NCBI GenBank assembly: GCA_028817635.1
Contig: JAPPPH010000451.1
Coordinates: 1-8,697, forward strand
Direction of reading: 5' to 3'
DNA: 8,697 nucleotides
Source of the DNA: Verrucomicrobiales bacterium
GTDB taxonomy: Bacteria > Verrucomicrobiota > Verrucomicrobiia > Limisphaerales > UBA1096
Notes under the pieces: generated by a model
Seen by the model: the letters and a program-made list of their open reading frames with translations, nothing else
Told to the model about the DNA's origin: nothing
Databases searched by the model: none
Shown: in pieces, positions 1-5,807 of the stretch
Layout: the number at the start of each line of letters is the position of its first letter
Position numbering within the stretch: the stretch's first letter is position 1
Made by a program: the position numbers and the translations under genes

Positions 1-284
1 CCGTGGACTTCCCCGATTGCATCGGCGTCCGAGGCGATGTCCGTGACGAACATTCGGGTTCTCACCACATCCTCGAGACTGCCCCCCGTCTGGGTTAGCG
101 CGGAGGTTATGATCTCAAAAATCCGTCGTGTTTGGGTCGCCGCATCATTGGGCGCGACGACTCGCCCCCTACGATCGATCGCCGTTGTGCCGGAAACAAA
201 GATGTGTTCACCGGTGCGGACGGCGCGGCTGTAACCAACCTCCGATTCCCATTTCGCCCCGGATGAAATCAATCGTCGACTCAT
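1..284 (-). CDS. Rid/YjgF/UK114-family protein, 3' part outside window
   Basis: The minus strand from the ATG at 284-282 reads an uninterrupted frame of 94 codons to the window edge, beginning MSRRLISSGAKWESEVGYSR and containing IFVSGTTA (about residues 28-35) and SLEDVVRTRMFVTDI (about 69-83). These are hallmark segments of the Rid (YjgF/YER057c/UK114) superfamily, small trimeric cytosolic proteins. The best-known member, RidA, hydrolyses reactive enamine/imine intermediates from PLP enzymes; other branches act on other substrates, and this one may not be RidA itself. The family is usually about 115-130 residues, so roughly a quarter is missing, including the region where the catalytic arginine of RidA would lie. 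The start codon overlaps the stop of the upstream protease gene as ATGA (284-281), suggesting translational coupling. The family call is firm; substrate and subgroup are undetermined. Confidence 0.88.
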   Translation of the reverse strand, partial: MSRRLISSGAKWESEVGYSRAVRTGEHIFVSGTTAIDRRGRVVAPNDAATQTRRIFEIITSALTQTGGSLEDVVRTRMFVTDIASDADAIGEVH

Positions 285-2914
285 GGTTTAAGTTCCGCTT
301 TCACGCGAAAGAATCGATCGTTTCCCGACTGCGGTTCCGTCACCCACTCGCTCTCGTACTGGCCCGGCTCTACGAGTGCCCGGTCAGTCCATTTGCCATC
401 GACAGTAGTGGCTGACTGGACGTGAAAGCGGAAGCCGTGCCACGCAGGCCAACTGAACCGCAACCGCCCGTCAACCAACGATCGCAATCGAACGTCGAAT
501 TCCCGATCAAACAAGGCCGGGTTCGTGTGCATCGCCTGCTCGCGCGAATTGGGCCAGCCGTCCCGGTCTGGATCTCCAAGCCGATCTTCATCGAGCGAAC
601 CGAAGCTGGCCTGTTCCCACTCGTCGTCGAGGCCGTCGTTGTCGGCGTCGGTCAATACCGTGCCGCGAACGGTCAAATCGATTGAACTAAGCACGCCCGT
701 GAATGACTCGGCCATGTCCGTGACAGCCACCGTCCAATCGCCCTTGGCCGGTTCGTAGAAAAACTGGTTGGACCAAAACACCCAGTCCGACCGCCACTCA
801 CTGCCGTCTGGCACGTTGGCCTGCAACACGCTGCGGGTGCCGGAGGGCGACGTGACCGTCAACCGGATGTCACCACGAATGGGGTGTTTCATGTCCACCC
901 GGACACCGACCTGCTCGCATAGCAGCGTGTCCGGCACATTGATCACTGCACCCGTCTGCTCCAGAGCCAATTTGACCTTCACCCGTTCCTCGGCGGTGCT
1001 GGCCATGATCGTCCGGATTTTGTCGCCGTCGTCTTGCGAAATGAAAACCGCCGGGATGGAAACGAAATTCATGTCGCCGAGGATGAATCGCTCGTCGCCG
1101 CCGGTGTGGTTGTAAATCACCGCGAACACCGCCCCGGCATCGGCCGCGTGCTGCACTTTCTCGGAGAAAAACGCGCCCCCGCGCTGGATGAACGCCCCCG
1201 CGCCACTCAGGTCCGTCTCGATCGGTTTCAGGGCCTTGCCGACATCGATCAGAGGCAGGGCCTCGATAGGATCGTCCGGCACCAATCCGTTGCCCGGGCT
1301 GGCCCGAAACGTGTTCACCGCGCCCCCGAGAATCGTCTGCACAAGCAGGCCATCGTCCGGCACGTTGTTGAGTGAATCCTGTTTATACGTTTTCTCGACC
1401 AGCGGCCCGGCGTTGGCCCAGCGCTTGGCCAAGCGGACGGCCTCCCCGGCATCCGGAGTGCCGAAACCAGTGTTAATGCTGAAACGGTAACCGGCCGCAT
1501 TCGCGCTGAGGAAGGGGTCGTCAATGTCGTACTGGCGCGAGGCATGAATCAGCACCTGCTGCACATCACGATAGGTCAGGTTCGGGTTCGCCTCGAGTAA
1601 CAACGCCACGATGCCGGCGATCTGCGGCACCGAGTACGAGTTGCCGCCGCGATCGATCGCGTGGTAACTGCCCACCTCCCGGTCATTGACATCCGATTTG
1701 CGATTCCAGCCCAGCGCCCCCGTTCGGTCCGTGGAATACACGGGGTAATCCCCGCCGATTTCACCGATCAATCCGGTGCAAAGGATGCAGGCCCCGGCAT
1801 TGCTGAACCCAGCCACGCGGCCATCGACCCCGATGGCGCCCACCGTCACCACGCGGGGATCGTTCGAGTAGCCGTCGTCCGACGCACTCCAGTCGCTGCT
1901 GCGATTGTTGCCGGTCACACGCACCATGATCACCCCCTTGCCGCCGCGGCCATTCTCGATCGCCTCGCGGATGGCCACTGCCTCGATCTCCGGAACCTCC
2001 AGTTGCGTGATTGAGCTTGAACCCCAACTGTGGTTTTGAACGTGAATCGCATCGACCCGGTGCTTGAACATGTTTGCCACCTCGAGTTCCGAACCAAAAC
2101 TGTCGCCGGCATCCCACACGATTTCGCTGGCAAACCGCGCATCCGGCGATATCCCGGCCAGGCCCTTGGCATTGTTGTGCTTTGCCACGGCCAAACCGGC
2201 GACCACCGTGCCGTGGGCCTGTCTCGTGTTGAGCGGGTCGCCCTTAGCCTGATTGGTGGTGAAATTATAGTGCAAGGCCTCCGCACCCTGCCCCACAAAC
2301 TCTGTATGTGCCAAGTCCACCCCGTCATCGGCGAAACCAATCACCACGCCCTTGCCGGTGGCCAGCGCCCACGCTTCACGGATGTTAAACTCCGGCCCGA
2401 GGATGGCGCCTGTTTCCGTGTCCCGATTCTCAAGCGTCCACTGCAGCGGGAAAAGCGGGTCGTTTGGGCGCTTGGCCAAGCGGGCCATTTTCTGCATCGG
2501 CCTGCGGCGAACCGGATGACTCACCTCCACCCCGTCGCGTTGGCCAAGCGCTTCGGCGGCAACCAGAGCATCGGGCACGGACCGCGCCTGAAGGACAAAT
2601 AATCGGGGTGCGAACTCCTGAACCAATTCCAAGTTCAGCCCGGAGGTTGCCCGACCAAGCGCATGCCCCTTGGCCAAGCGCAGGATAATCTGTGAACCAA
2701 ATCGAACGCGCGCCTCCGGCCGATCACGCTCGCGGGCCGGTTGCCAACGAGGCTCATTCTCCCGCTTGGCCAAGGGCTCCAACTCATACACAACCGGCCC
2801 CGGCGTTTTGAAGGTGAACTGCGTTCGCGGAACGCCCTCCACTGCCCCGGCCTCGGCGAGGGAGGAAAGAACCAGAAGCAGGCTACTAACGATGACGCGC
2901 AAATGCCCGTGCAT
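281..2914 (-). CDS. Secreted kexin/furin-like subtilase (S8) with PA and P domains
   Basis: 877-residue serine endopeptidase, probably exported. Residues 1-24 look like a Sec signal peptide (short basic start, SSLLLVLSSLA core, alanine-rich end). A pro-region follows to about residue 149. The catalytic domain (about 150-500) shows Asp196 (FADDGVD), His234 (AHGTVVAG), oxyanion Asn336 (TGNN) and nucleophile Ser426 (GGNSYSVP). DPLFPLQW at 152-159, the DDG around Asp196 and the helix after Ser426 (EANPNLTYRDVQ) resemble kexin/furin more than subtilisin. Next come a PA-like insert (about 565-640), a P/proprotein-convertase domain (about 655-752), an Asp-rich calcium-binding stretch (DADNDGLDDEWE near 756-767, DPDRDGWPN near 781-789) and a C-terminal module (about 805-877) like those on Verrucomicrobiota exoproteins. 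The ATG at 2914 is supported by AGGG seven bases upstream and by the signal peptide. The gene carries five copies of the CTTGGCCAAG-type palindrome. Substrate unknown; family assignment firm. Confidence 0.92.
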   Translation of the reverse strand: MHGHLRVIVSSLLLVLSSLAEAGAVEGVPRTQFTFKTPGPVVYELEPLAKRENEPRWQPARERDRPEARVRFGSQIILRLAKGHALGRATSGLNLELVQEFAPRLFVLQARSVPDALVAAEALGQRDGVEVSHPVRRRPMQKMARLAKRPNDPLFPLQWTLENRDTETGAILGPEFNIREAWALATGKGVVIGFADDGVDLAHTEFVGQGAEALHYNFTTNQAKGDPLNTRQAHGTVVAGLAVAKHNNAKGLAGISPDARFASEIVWDAGDSFGSELEVANMFKHRVDAIHVQNHSWGSSSITQLEVPEIEAVAIREAIENGRGGKGVIMVRVTGNNRSSDWSASDDGYSNDPRVVTVGAIGVDGRVAGFSNAGACILCTGLIGEIGGDYPVYSTDRTGALGWNRKSDVNDREVGSYHAIDRGGNSYSVPQIAGIVALLLEANPNLTYRDVQQVLIHASRQYDIDDPFLSANAAGYRFSINTGFGTPDAGEAVRLAKRWANAGPLVEKTYKQDSLNNVPDDGLLVQTILGGAVNTFRASPGNGLVPDDPIEALPLIDVGKALKPIETDLSGAGAFIQRGGAFFSEKVQHAADAGAVFAVIYNHTGGDERFILGDMNFVSIPAVFISQDDGDKIRTIMASTAEERVKVKLALEQTGAVINVPDTLLCEQVGVRVDMKHPIRGDIRLTVTSPSGTRSVLQANVPDGSEWRSDWVFWSNQFFYEPAKGDWTVAVTDMAESFTGVLSSIDLTVRGTVLTDADNDGLDDEWEQASFGSLDEDRLGDPDRDGWPNSREQAMHTNPALFDREFDVRLRSLVDGRLRFSWPAWHGFRFHVQSATTVDGKWTDRALVEPGQYESEWVTEPQSGNDRFFRVKAELKP
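1422..1435. repeat. Iterated palindrome CGCTTGGCCAAGCG, copy 1 (14/14)
   Basis: Perfect 14-bp palindrome inside the protease gene, read on the minus strand as RLAKR (about residues 494-498) at the end of the catalytic domain. It is part of a 13-member set across the window. Confidence 0.9.
2469..2482. repeat. Iterated palindrome, copy 2 (14/14)
   Basis: Perfect 14-bp copy in the protease gene. It encodes RLAKR at residues 145-149, immediately before the conserved NDPLFPLQW start of the catalytic domain. Confidence 0.9.
2537..2550. repeat. Iterated palindrome core, copy 3 (11/14)
   Basis: The core TTGGCCAA with its right arm is intact; the left arm is GCG instead of CGC. In the protease frame it reads ALGQR (about residues 122-126), a different frame from the neighbouring copies. 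Confidence 0.75.
2667..2680. repeat. Iterated palindrome, copy 4 (13/14)
   Basis: One mismatch in the left arm (CCC). Encodes RLAKG (about residues 79-83) in the pro-region of the protease. Confidence 0.85.
2763..2776. repeat. Iterated palindrome, copy 5 (13/14)
   Basis: One mismatch in the right arm (GGG). Encodes PLAKR (residues 47-51) near the start of the protease pro-region. Four copies fall within about 310 bases here (2469-2776). Confidence 0.85.
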
Positions 2915-2992
2915 GCGTTCACCCTAGCAAAGCCACCGGCACAAGCCCACACCAAGCTTGGTTTGCCCCAATTGAACAGGCACACTCGGCGC
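2915..2992. promoter_or_regulatory. Divergent intergenic region between protease and small ORF
   Basis: These 78 bases separate the minus-strand protease from the plus-strand small gene and must contain the 5' signals of both unless transcription enters from further away. On the minus strand an AGGG (2925-2922) lies seven bases before the protease ATG and is a plausible Shine-Dalgarno sequence. On the plus strand AGG (2978-2980) lies 12 bases before the chosen GTG, a weak spacing. No clear sigma-70 -35/-10 pair was recognised on either strand. A perfect palindrome sits in the middle and is listed separately. Confidence 0.5.
2951..2962. repeat. 12-bp perfect palindrome ACCAAGCTTGGT, possible operator
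   Basis: ACCAAGCTTGGT equals its own reverse complement and lies about 36 bases upstream of the protease ATG and 30 upstream of the small ORF start. It contains the same half-sites as the genome-type palindrome of this window (CTTGG and CCAAG) in swapped order. It could be an operator for a dimeric regulator acting on the divergent pair, a relative of the iterated palindrome, or chance. The palindrome itself is certain; its function is not. Confidence 0.35.
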
Positions 2993-3238
2993 GTGACGAC
3001 AGGAGCGGAACTGCTACAGGCATTGCGGGACTTTGAGACGGCCGTGGCTGCGGTGAACGAGGAACCGAAGCCGGATCTGATGGCGCACTTCAGCCGCATT
3101 GACGAGTTGACCGTCCAACTGCCCAGCGACACCGACGGCGAGTTGCTTCATTACCTCCACAAAAAAAGCTACGAGAAAGCCCGGCTCTTTCTCGAGGGCC
3201 GCCACGCTGAGATTCAAAAGGGCGGCTGTCTCCGGTAG
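2993..3238 (+). CDS. Conserved-looking hypothetical protein, 81 residues
   Basis: Unrecognised small gene. The frame is open further upstream, but that part is antisense to the protease's 5' end, so the GTG at 2993 (giving MTTGAELLQALRDFETAVAA) is chosen as the first start inside the intergenic region; a TTG at 2972 is an alternative. No in-frame ATG occurs until mid-gene. The product is soluble, with no signal peptide or membrane segment. It shows an amphipathic N-terminal helix (ELLQALRDFETAVAAV), an acidic middle and a helical C-terminal part (LLHYLHKKSYEKARLFLEGR) ending in GGCLR. The stop is nine bases before the mnmE ATG, so it is probably cotranscribed with mnmE. I recall similar short proteins in Verrucomicrobiota but cannot verify this. 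No function is proposed. Confidence 0.65.
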   Translation: MTTGAELLQALRDFETAVAAVNEEPKPDLMAHFSRIDELTVQLPSDTDGELLHYLHKKSYEKARLFLEGRHAEIQKGGCLR

Positions 3239-3247
3239 CGGATTGCC

Positions 3248-4618
3248 ATGCTCGACGACACCATCGCCGCCATCGCCACTCCGCTCGGTCAGGGCGGGCT
3301 CGCGATCATCCGCATCTCAGGCGAGAACGCCGTGACTGTTGGCGATGCCGTGTTCCGGCCACCGAACGGAGTGGACGATCACTTGGCCAAGGCGAATTCT
3401 CACACAATCCATTACGGCCACATCGTGCGCGAATCGCAACGGATCGACGAGGTGATGGTATCCGTCATGCGTGCCCCGGCGACGTTTACCCGCGAGGACA
3501 TCGTCGAGATCAACTGTCACGGCGGGATGCAGTCAACCCGTGCGGTGCTCGACACCGTGCTCGGCGCCGGCGCGAGGCTGGCCCTGCCGGGGGAGTTCAC
3601 CAAACGCGCGTTCCTTCACGGGCGAATCGATCTCACGCAGGCCGAGGCAGTTGCTGATTTGATCCACGCCCGGACCGACCTTGCCCTGAATGCCGCCAAC
3701 GAGCAGCTCGCCGGGAAATTGTCGCAGCGGATCAACCAACTGCGCGACGACACCATGCACGTGCTGGCGCATGTCGAGGCGCACATCGATTTCCCCGACG
3801 AGGACATTGAGCCGGACACGATGGACGGCCTGCTAAAAAGACTCGAATCTTCGGAGACGTTCATCGATCAATTACTCGCCACAGCGAACGAGGGGCAACT
3901 TGTCCGGAAGGGAATCCGAGTGGCGATCGTCGGCCGGCCGAATGCCGGCAAGTCGAGTTTGTTGAACCAGCTGCTCGGGCACGACCGCGCCATCGTGTCA
4001 GACATCGCCGGCACGACCCGTGACACCATCTCGGAGGAGGCGCAGATTCGCGGCATCCCGGTCGTGTTTGTTGACACGGCCGGGCTGCAGGAAACCGAGG
4101 ACGTGGTCGAGCAGGAGGGGGTGCGTCGAAGCCGGGCGTCGCTTGGCCAAGCAGACCTCGTGCTGCACGTGCTCGACGCCTCCGAGCCGCCCACCCCGGA
4201 CACGGAAGCCCGTCTGGCCGAGTTGGCCGAACGCAACTGCATCGTTGTCCTGAACAAAAGCGACCTTCCGGCGCGGCTTGACCAAGCGGACACGCACGGA
4301 GGCCAAGCGGTGCCCGTTAGCTGCCTGAACGGCGATGGGATCGAGGAGTTAAAGGATGCCATTCGCGCCTCGGTCTGGGACGGGGAAATCACCTCGGAGA
4401 TGCTTGAGGTGATGGTGAACTCCCGGCATCAGGAGGCTCTCAACCGTGCAAAGACCGCGCTTCAGACGGCGCTTGGCCAACTGCGAGAGGGGGCGGTACT
4501 CGACCTCGTGGCGGTGGACCTGAGGATTGCTACCAACGCCATCGGCGAGATCGTCGGCAAGACCACCACAGAGGATTTGCTCGACTCGATCTTCAGCACG
4601 TTTTGCATTGGCAAATAG
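3248..4618 (+). CDS. mnmE: tRNA uridine-5-carboxymethylaminomethyl(34) synthesis GTPase MnmE
   Basis: MnmE (TrmE) works with MnmG to install (carboxymethyl)aminomethyl groups on wobble U34 of certain tRNAs, using a methylene-tetrahydrofolate carbon and potassium-activated GTP hydrolysis. The 456-residue length is typical. Residues 1-118 form the folate-binding dimerisation domain (TIAAIATPLGQGGLAIIRIS start, LPGEFTKRAFLHGRIDLTQA at about 113-132). The helical domain is interrupted by a Ras-like G domain with G1 GRPNAGKSS (229-237), switch GTTRDT (255-260), G3 DTAG (276-279) and G4 NKSD (336-339). The protein ends in CIGK (453-456), the conserved C-terminal motif with its catalytic cysteine. 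All key residues appear intact. No strong Shine-Dalgarno precedes the ATG. The stretch RLDQADTHGGQAV (about 343-355), between G4 and the next conserved part, looks shaped by a decayed copy of the palindromic repeat, and three core-intact copies lie elsewhere in the gene. Confidence 0.97.
   Translation: MLDDTIAAIATPLGQGGLAIIRISGENAVTVGDAVFRPPNGVDDHLAKANSHTIHYGHIVRESQRIDEVMVSVMRAPATFTREDIVEINCHGGMQSTRAVLDTVLGAGARLALPGEFTKRAFLHGRIDLTQAEAVADLIHARTDLALNAANEQLAGKLSQRINQLRDDTMHVLAHVEAHIDFPDEDIEPDTMDGLLKRLESSETFIDQLLATANEGQLVRKGIRVAIVGRPNAGKSSLLNQLLGHDRAIVSDIAGTTRDTISEEAQIRGIPVVFVDTAGLQETEDVVEQEGVRRSRASLGQADLVLHVLDASEPPTPDTEARLAELAERNCIVVLNKSDLPARLDQADTHGGQAVPVSCLNGDGIEELKDAIRASVWDGEITSEMLEVMVNSRHQEALNRAKTALQTALGQLREGAVLDLVAVDLRIATNAIGEIVGKTTTEDLLDSIFSTFCIGK
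3380..3393. repeat. Iterated palindrome, copy 6 (11/14)
   Basis: Contains the 10-bp palindrome CTTGGCCAAG (3382-3391). In mnmE it encodes HLAKA (residues 45-49) in the folate-binding domain. Confidence 0.75.
4140..4153. repeat. Iterated palindrome, copy 7 (13/14)
   Basis: One mismatch, at the last base. Encodes SLGQA (residues 298-302) in the G domain of MnmE. Confidence 0.85.
4275..4288. repeat. Degenerate iterated palindrome, copy 8 (12/14)
   Basis: GGCTTGACCAAGCG differs from the consensus at the first base and by one G-to-A change in the core. Encodes RLDQA (343-347) of MnmE. A right half-site GGCCAAGCG follows at 4301-4309. Confidence 0.55.
4470..4483. repeat. Iterated palindrome, copy 9 (12/14)
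   Basis: Left arm and core are intact, right arm CTG. Encodes ALGQL (residues 408-412) in the C-terminal helical part of MnmE. Confidence 0.75.
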
Positions 4619-4705
4619 TGATGGGCCAAATTCCTTGAAGCGCTCCCTGTTGGCGCGTAATTTCCCCAAGCATTCTCGGGCCGTTCATCCGGCTCGTGTA
4701 CGAGT
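4619..4705 (+). promoter_or_regulatory. Intergenic region before mrp operon, weak possible promoter
   Basis: This is the only sizeable gap on the plus strand, and it separates the housekeeping mnmE from the antiporter operon. It contains TTGAAG (4635-4640) and TAATTT (4658-4663) spaced by exactly 17 bases: 4 of 6 matches to the -35 consensus but only 3 of 6 to the -10, so the promoter call is weak. No terminator-like hairpin with a T-run follows mnmE, so read-through is possible. No good Shine-Dalgarno is visible before mrpE. Confidence 0.3.
4693..4704 (+). repeat. Short inverted repeat abutting mrpE start codon
   Basis: CTCGT-GT-ACGAG forms 5-bp arms around a 2-base spacer and ends one base before the mrpE ATG, where a ribosome binding site would normally be. 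A two-base loop is too tight for a stable RNA hairpin as drawn, so it may be chance or a protein-binding site. It is noted because mrpE lacks an obvious Shine-Dalgarno sequence. Confidence 0.2.
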
Positions 4706-5203
4706 ATGAAATTCTTCAGCGCATTCATCACCTTGTTTTTGCCGTGGCTGGTTTTGTCCGGCAAGTACGATGCCTCGTACATCGGCATGGGTGTGCTCTG
4801 CTCGGCGATGGTGGCGTGGTGGTGCAAGGATTTGCTGTTTCCCGGCGAGAACATTTCGATCGGCACCTGTGTGCGTCAGGGCATCCGCTTTATCCCCTAT
4901 GCGTGCTGGCTTTTTTGGCAGATTGTTCTCTCTAACATACACGTCCTCAAGGTCGCCCTTTCGCCGCGAATGCATGATTTGATTTCGCCAAAGATGGTTC
5001 GGTTTAACACTGACGTGACGGAGGAGATTTCCAAGTTCGTACTCGCCAACTCCATCACACTGACCCCGGGTACAGTCACCGTACGTGTGGAGGGGCGCCG
5101 GTTCCTCGTTCATGCCCTGACGGAAAAGGCGGCCTCAGGCCTTCCTGGCGAATCCGACGAGATGGAACGCCGCATCATGAACGTCTTCGAGAAGAAAAGT
5201 TGA
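4706..5203 (+). CDS. mrpE: Mrp/Mnh-type Na+/H+ antiporter subunit E
   Basis: 165-residue membrane protein of the MrpE/MnhE family (MbhA in archaeal Mbh nomenclature). Hydrophobic segments at about 1-19, 24-40 and 58-80 are followed by a cytoplasmic C-terminal domain with the family's characteristic segment: LSPRMHDLISPKM (85-97), ANSITLTPGTVTVRVEGRRF (114-133) and HALTEKA (136-142). The subunit is part of the hetero-oligomeric antiporter; in studied systems MrpE is needed for assembly or activity rather than being an antiporter alone. Length is normal. It is the first gene of the operon, 87 bases after mnmE, and its stop (TGA 5201-5203) overlaps the TTG start of mrpF. It has no core-intact copy of the palindromic repeat. 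Confidence 0.95.
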   Translation: MKFFSAFITLFLPWLVLSGKYDASYIGMGVLCSAMVAWWCKDLLFPGENISIGTCVRQGIRFIPYACWLFWQIVLSNIHVLKVALSPRMHDLISPKMVRFNTDVTEEISKFVLANSITLTPGTVTVRVEGRRFLVHALTEKAASGLPGESDEMERRIMNVFEKKS

Positions 5204-5487
5204 ATTCGTTCATCACCATAGCAGGCGTTGGCCTGATCGGCCTGATGTTGCTCGTGCTTGTGCGGGTCATCAAGGGGCCGACGGTCATCGATCGACTGGT
5301 CGCGGTGAACGTGATCGGCACCAAGTCGATCGTGCTGCTGCTGTTTTCCGGCATCATCTTTGGCCAACTGGACATGTTTGTTGACATCGCACTGGGCTAC
5401 GGTCTGCTCAACTTTATCGTCTCCATCGCCGCCTCCCGTTACTACCAGCACCGCCGTTCGCTCGAACAGAAAGGGCAGCCGTCCTGA
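5200..5487 (+). CDS. mrpF: Mrp/Mnh-type antiporter subunit F
   Basis: 95-residue subunit with three predicted membrane helices (about 4-22, 34-55, 57-77) and the family signature RVIKGPTVIDRLVAVNVIG (22-40). MrpF (MbhB in Mbh nomenclature) is a small membrane subunit; homologues include bile/cholate resistance proteins. The start is a TTG at 5200-5202 overlapping the mrpE stop (TTGA). No in-frame ATG gives a full-length protein, and the N-terminus matches family length, so the rare start is the best choice; purine-rich GAAGAAAAG lies directly upstream. The stop TGA (5485-5487) shares its last base with the mrpG ATG. One palindromic-repeat core (5360-5367) encodes FGQL within the second hydrophobic region. 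Confidence 0.93.
   Translation: MNSFITIAGVGLIGLMLLVLVRVIKGPTVIDRLVAVNVIGTKSIVLLLFSGIIFGQLDMFVDIALGYGLLNFIVSIAASRYYQHRRSLEQKGQPS
5357..5370. repeat. Iterated palindrome core only, copy 10
   Basis: The 8-bp core TTGGCCAA (5360-5367) is intact with diverged arms. Encodes FGQL in MrpF (residues 54-57). It could be chance, but is counted because the core is so rare by expectation. Confidence 0.45.
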
Positions 5488-5807
5488 TGGAATACGTTGC
5501 GTATATTCTCATCGTGGTGGGGCTGCTTTTCTTCCTTGGCACCTCGATCGGGTTGTTGCGGTTCCCGGATTTTTACACGCGCATGCATGCTGCAGGAAAG
5601 GGCGACACCCTCTCGACGGTGCTGATTCTGGCCGGCTGTATTTTTGCCGTGGCCAGTGAGGGGAACATGAGTTGGCTGCTTGGCCTGAAGATTCTGCTGA
5701 TTATCAACTTTGTATTCATCGGCAGTCCAACTGCCACCCACGCCATGATGGACGTCGGGGAGCGCGCCGGGGCCAAGCCGTGGAAAAAGAAAGGAGGCAG
5801 CCAGTAA
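5487..5807 (+). CDS. mrpG: Mrp/Mnh-type antiporter subunit G
   Basis: 106-residue protein with three hydrophobic segments (about 4-25, 44-58, 63-82) and the diagnostic MrpG/PhaG stretch LGTSIGLLRFPDFYTRMHAA (17-36) followed by GKGDTLST (37-44). Length is typical for MrpG (MbhC in Mbh nomenclature), a small membrane subunit needed for the intact complex. The ATG overlaps the mrpF stop by one base (TGATG), and AAGGG (5471-5475) lies upstream at somewhat long spacing. The basic C-terminus (KPWKKKGGSQ) is encoded by bases that also carry the strong Shine-Dalgarno of the next gene. The stop TAA shares its last base with the following ATG. Confidence 0.95.
   Translation: MEYVAYILIVVGLLFFLGTSIGLLRFPDFYTRMHAAGKGDTLSTVLILAGCIFAVASEGNMSWLLGLKILLIINFVFIGSPTATHAMMDVGERAGAKPWKKKGGSQ
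5791..5797 (+). promoter_or_regulatory. Strong Shine-Dalgarno AAGGAGG for mrpB
   Basis: AAGGAGG lies nine bases before the ATG at 5807 and fixes that codon as the start, although the same frame is open for 45 codons further upstream through mrpG with an ATG at 5672. It is the clearest ribosome binding site in the window and lies inside the last codons of mrpG. Confidence 0.8.

Noticed and set aside
1661..2602. Long open frames on the plus strand within the protease region
   Set aside because: They lie antisense to a well-supported protease gene, have no recognisable domains or starts, and are expected as codon-structure shadows in GC-rich DNA.
1422..2776. CRISPR array or tandem repeat explanation for the repeated palindrome
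   Set aside because: Copies are irregularly spaced, lie within coding frames, and the sequence between them is ordinary unique coding sequence.
2741..2992. Longer start (ATG at 2741) for the small gene upstream of mnmE
   Set aside because: It would overlap about 170 bases antisense to the protease signal peptide and pro-region and adds basic low-information sequence; the GTG at 2993 is preferred.
3868..4392. Open frame on the minus strand inside mnmE
   Set aside because: Serine/arginine-rich shadow frame opposite the conserved G domain, with no family resemblance.
4619..4705. Terminator after mnmE
   Set aside because: No stable GC-rich stem followed by a T-run is present.
5672..5806. Longer upstream start (ATG at 5672) for the mrpB fusion gene
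   Set aside because: The extra residues overlap mrpG in another frame and are not membrane- or family-like; the ATG at 5807 has a strong Shine-Dalgarno and gives a normal hydrophobic N-terminus.
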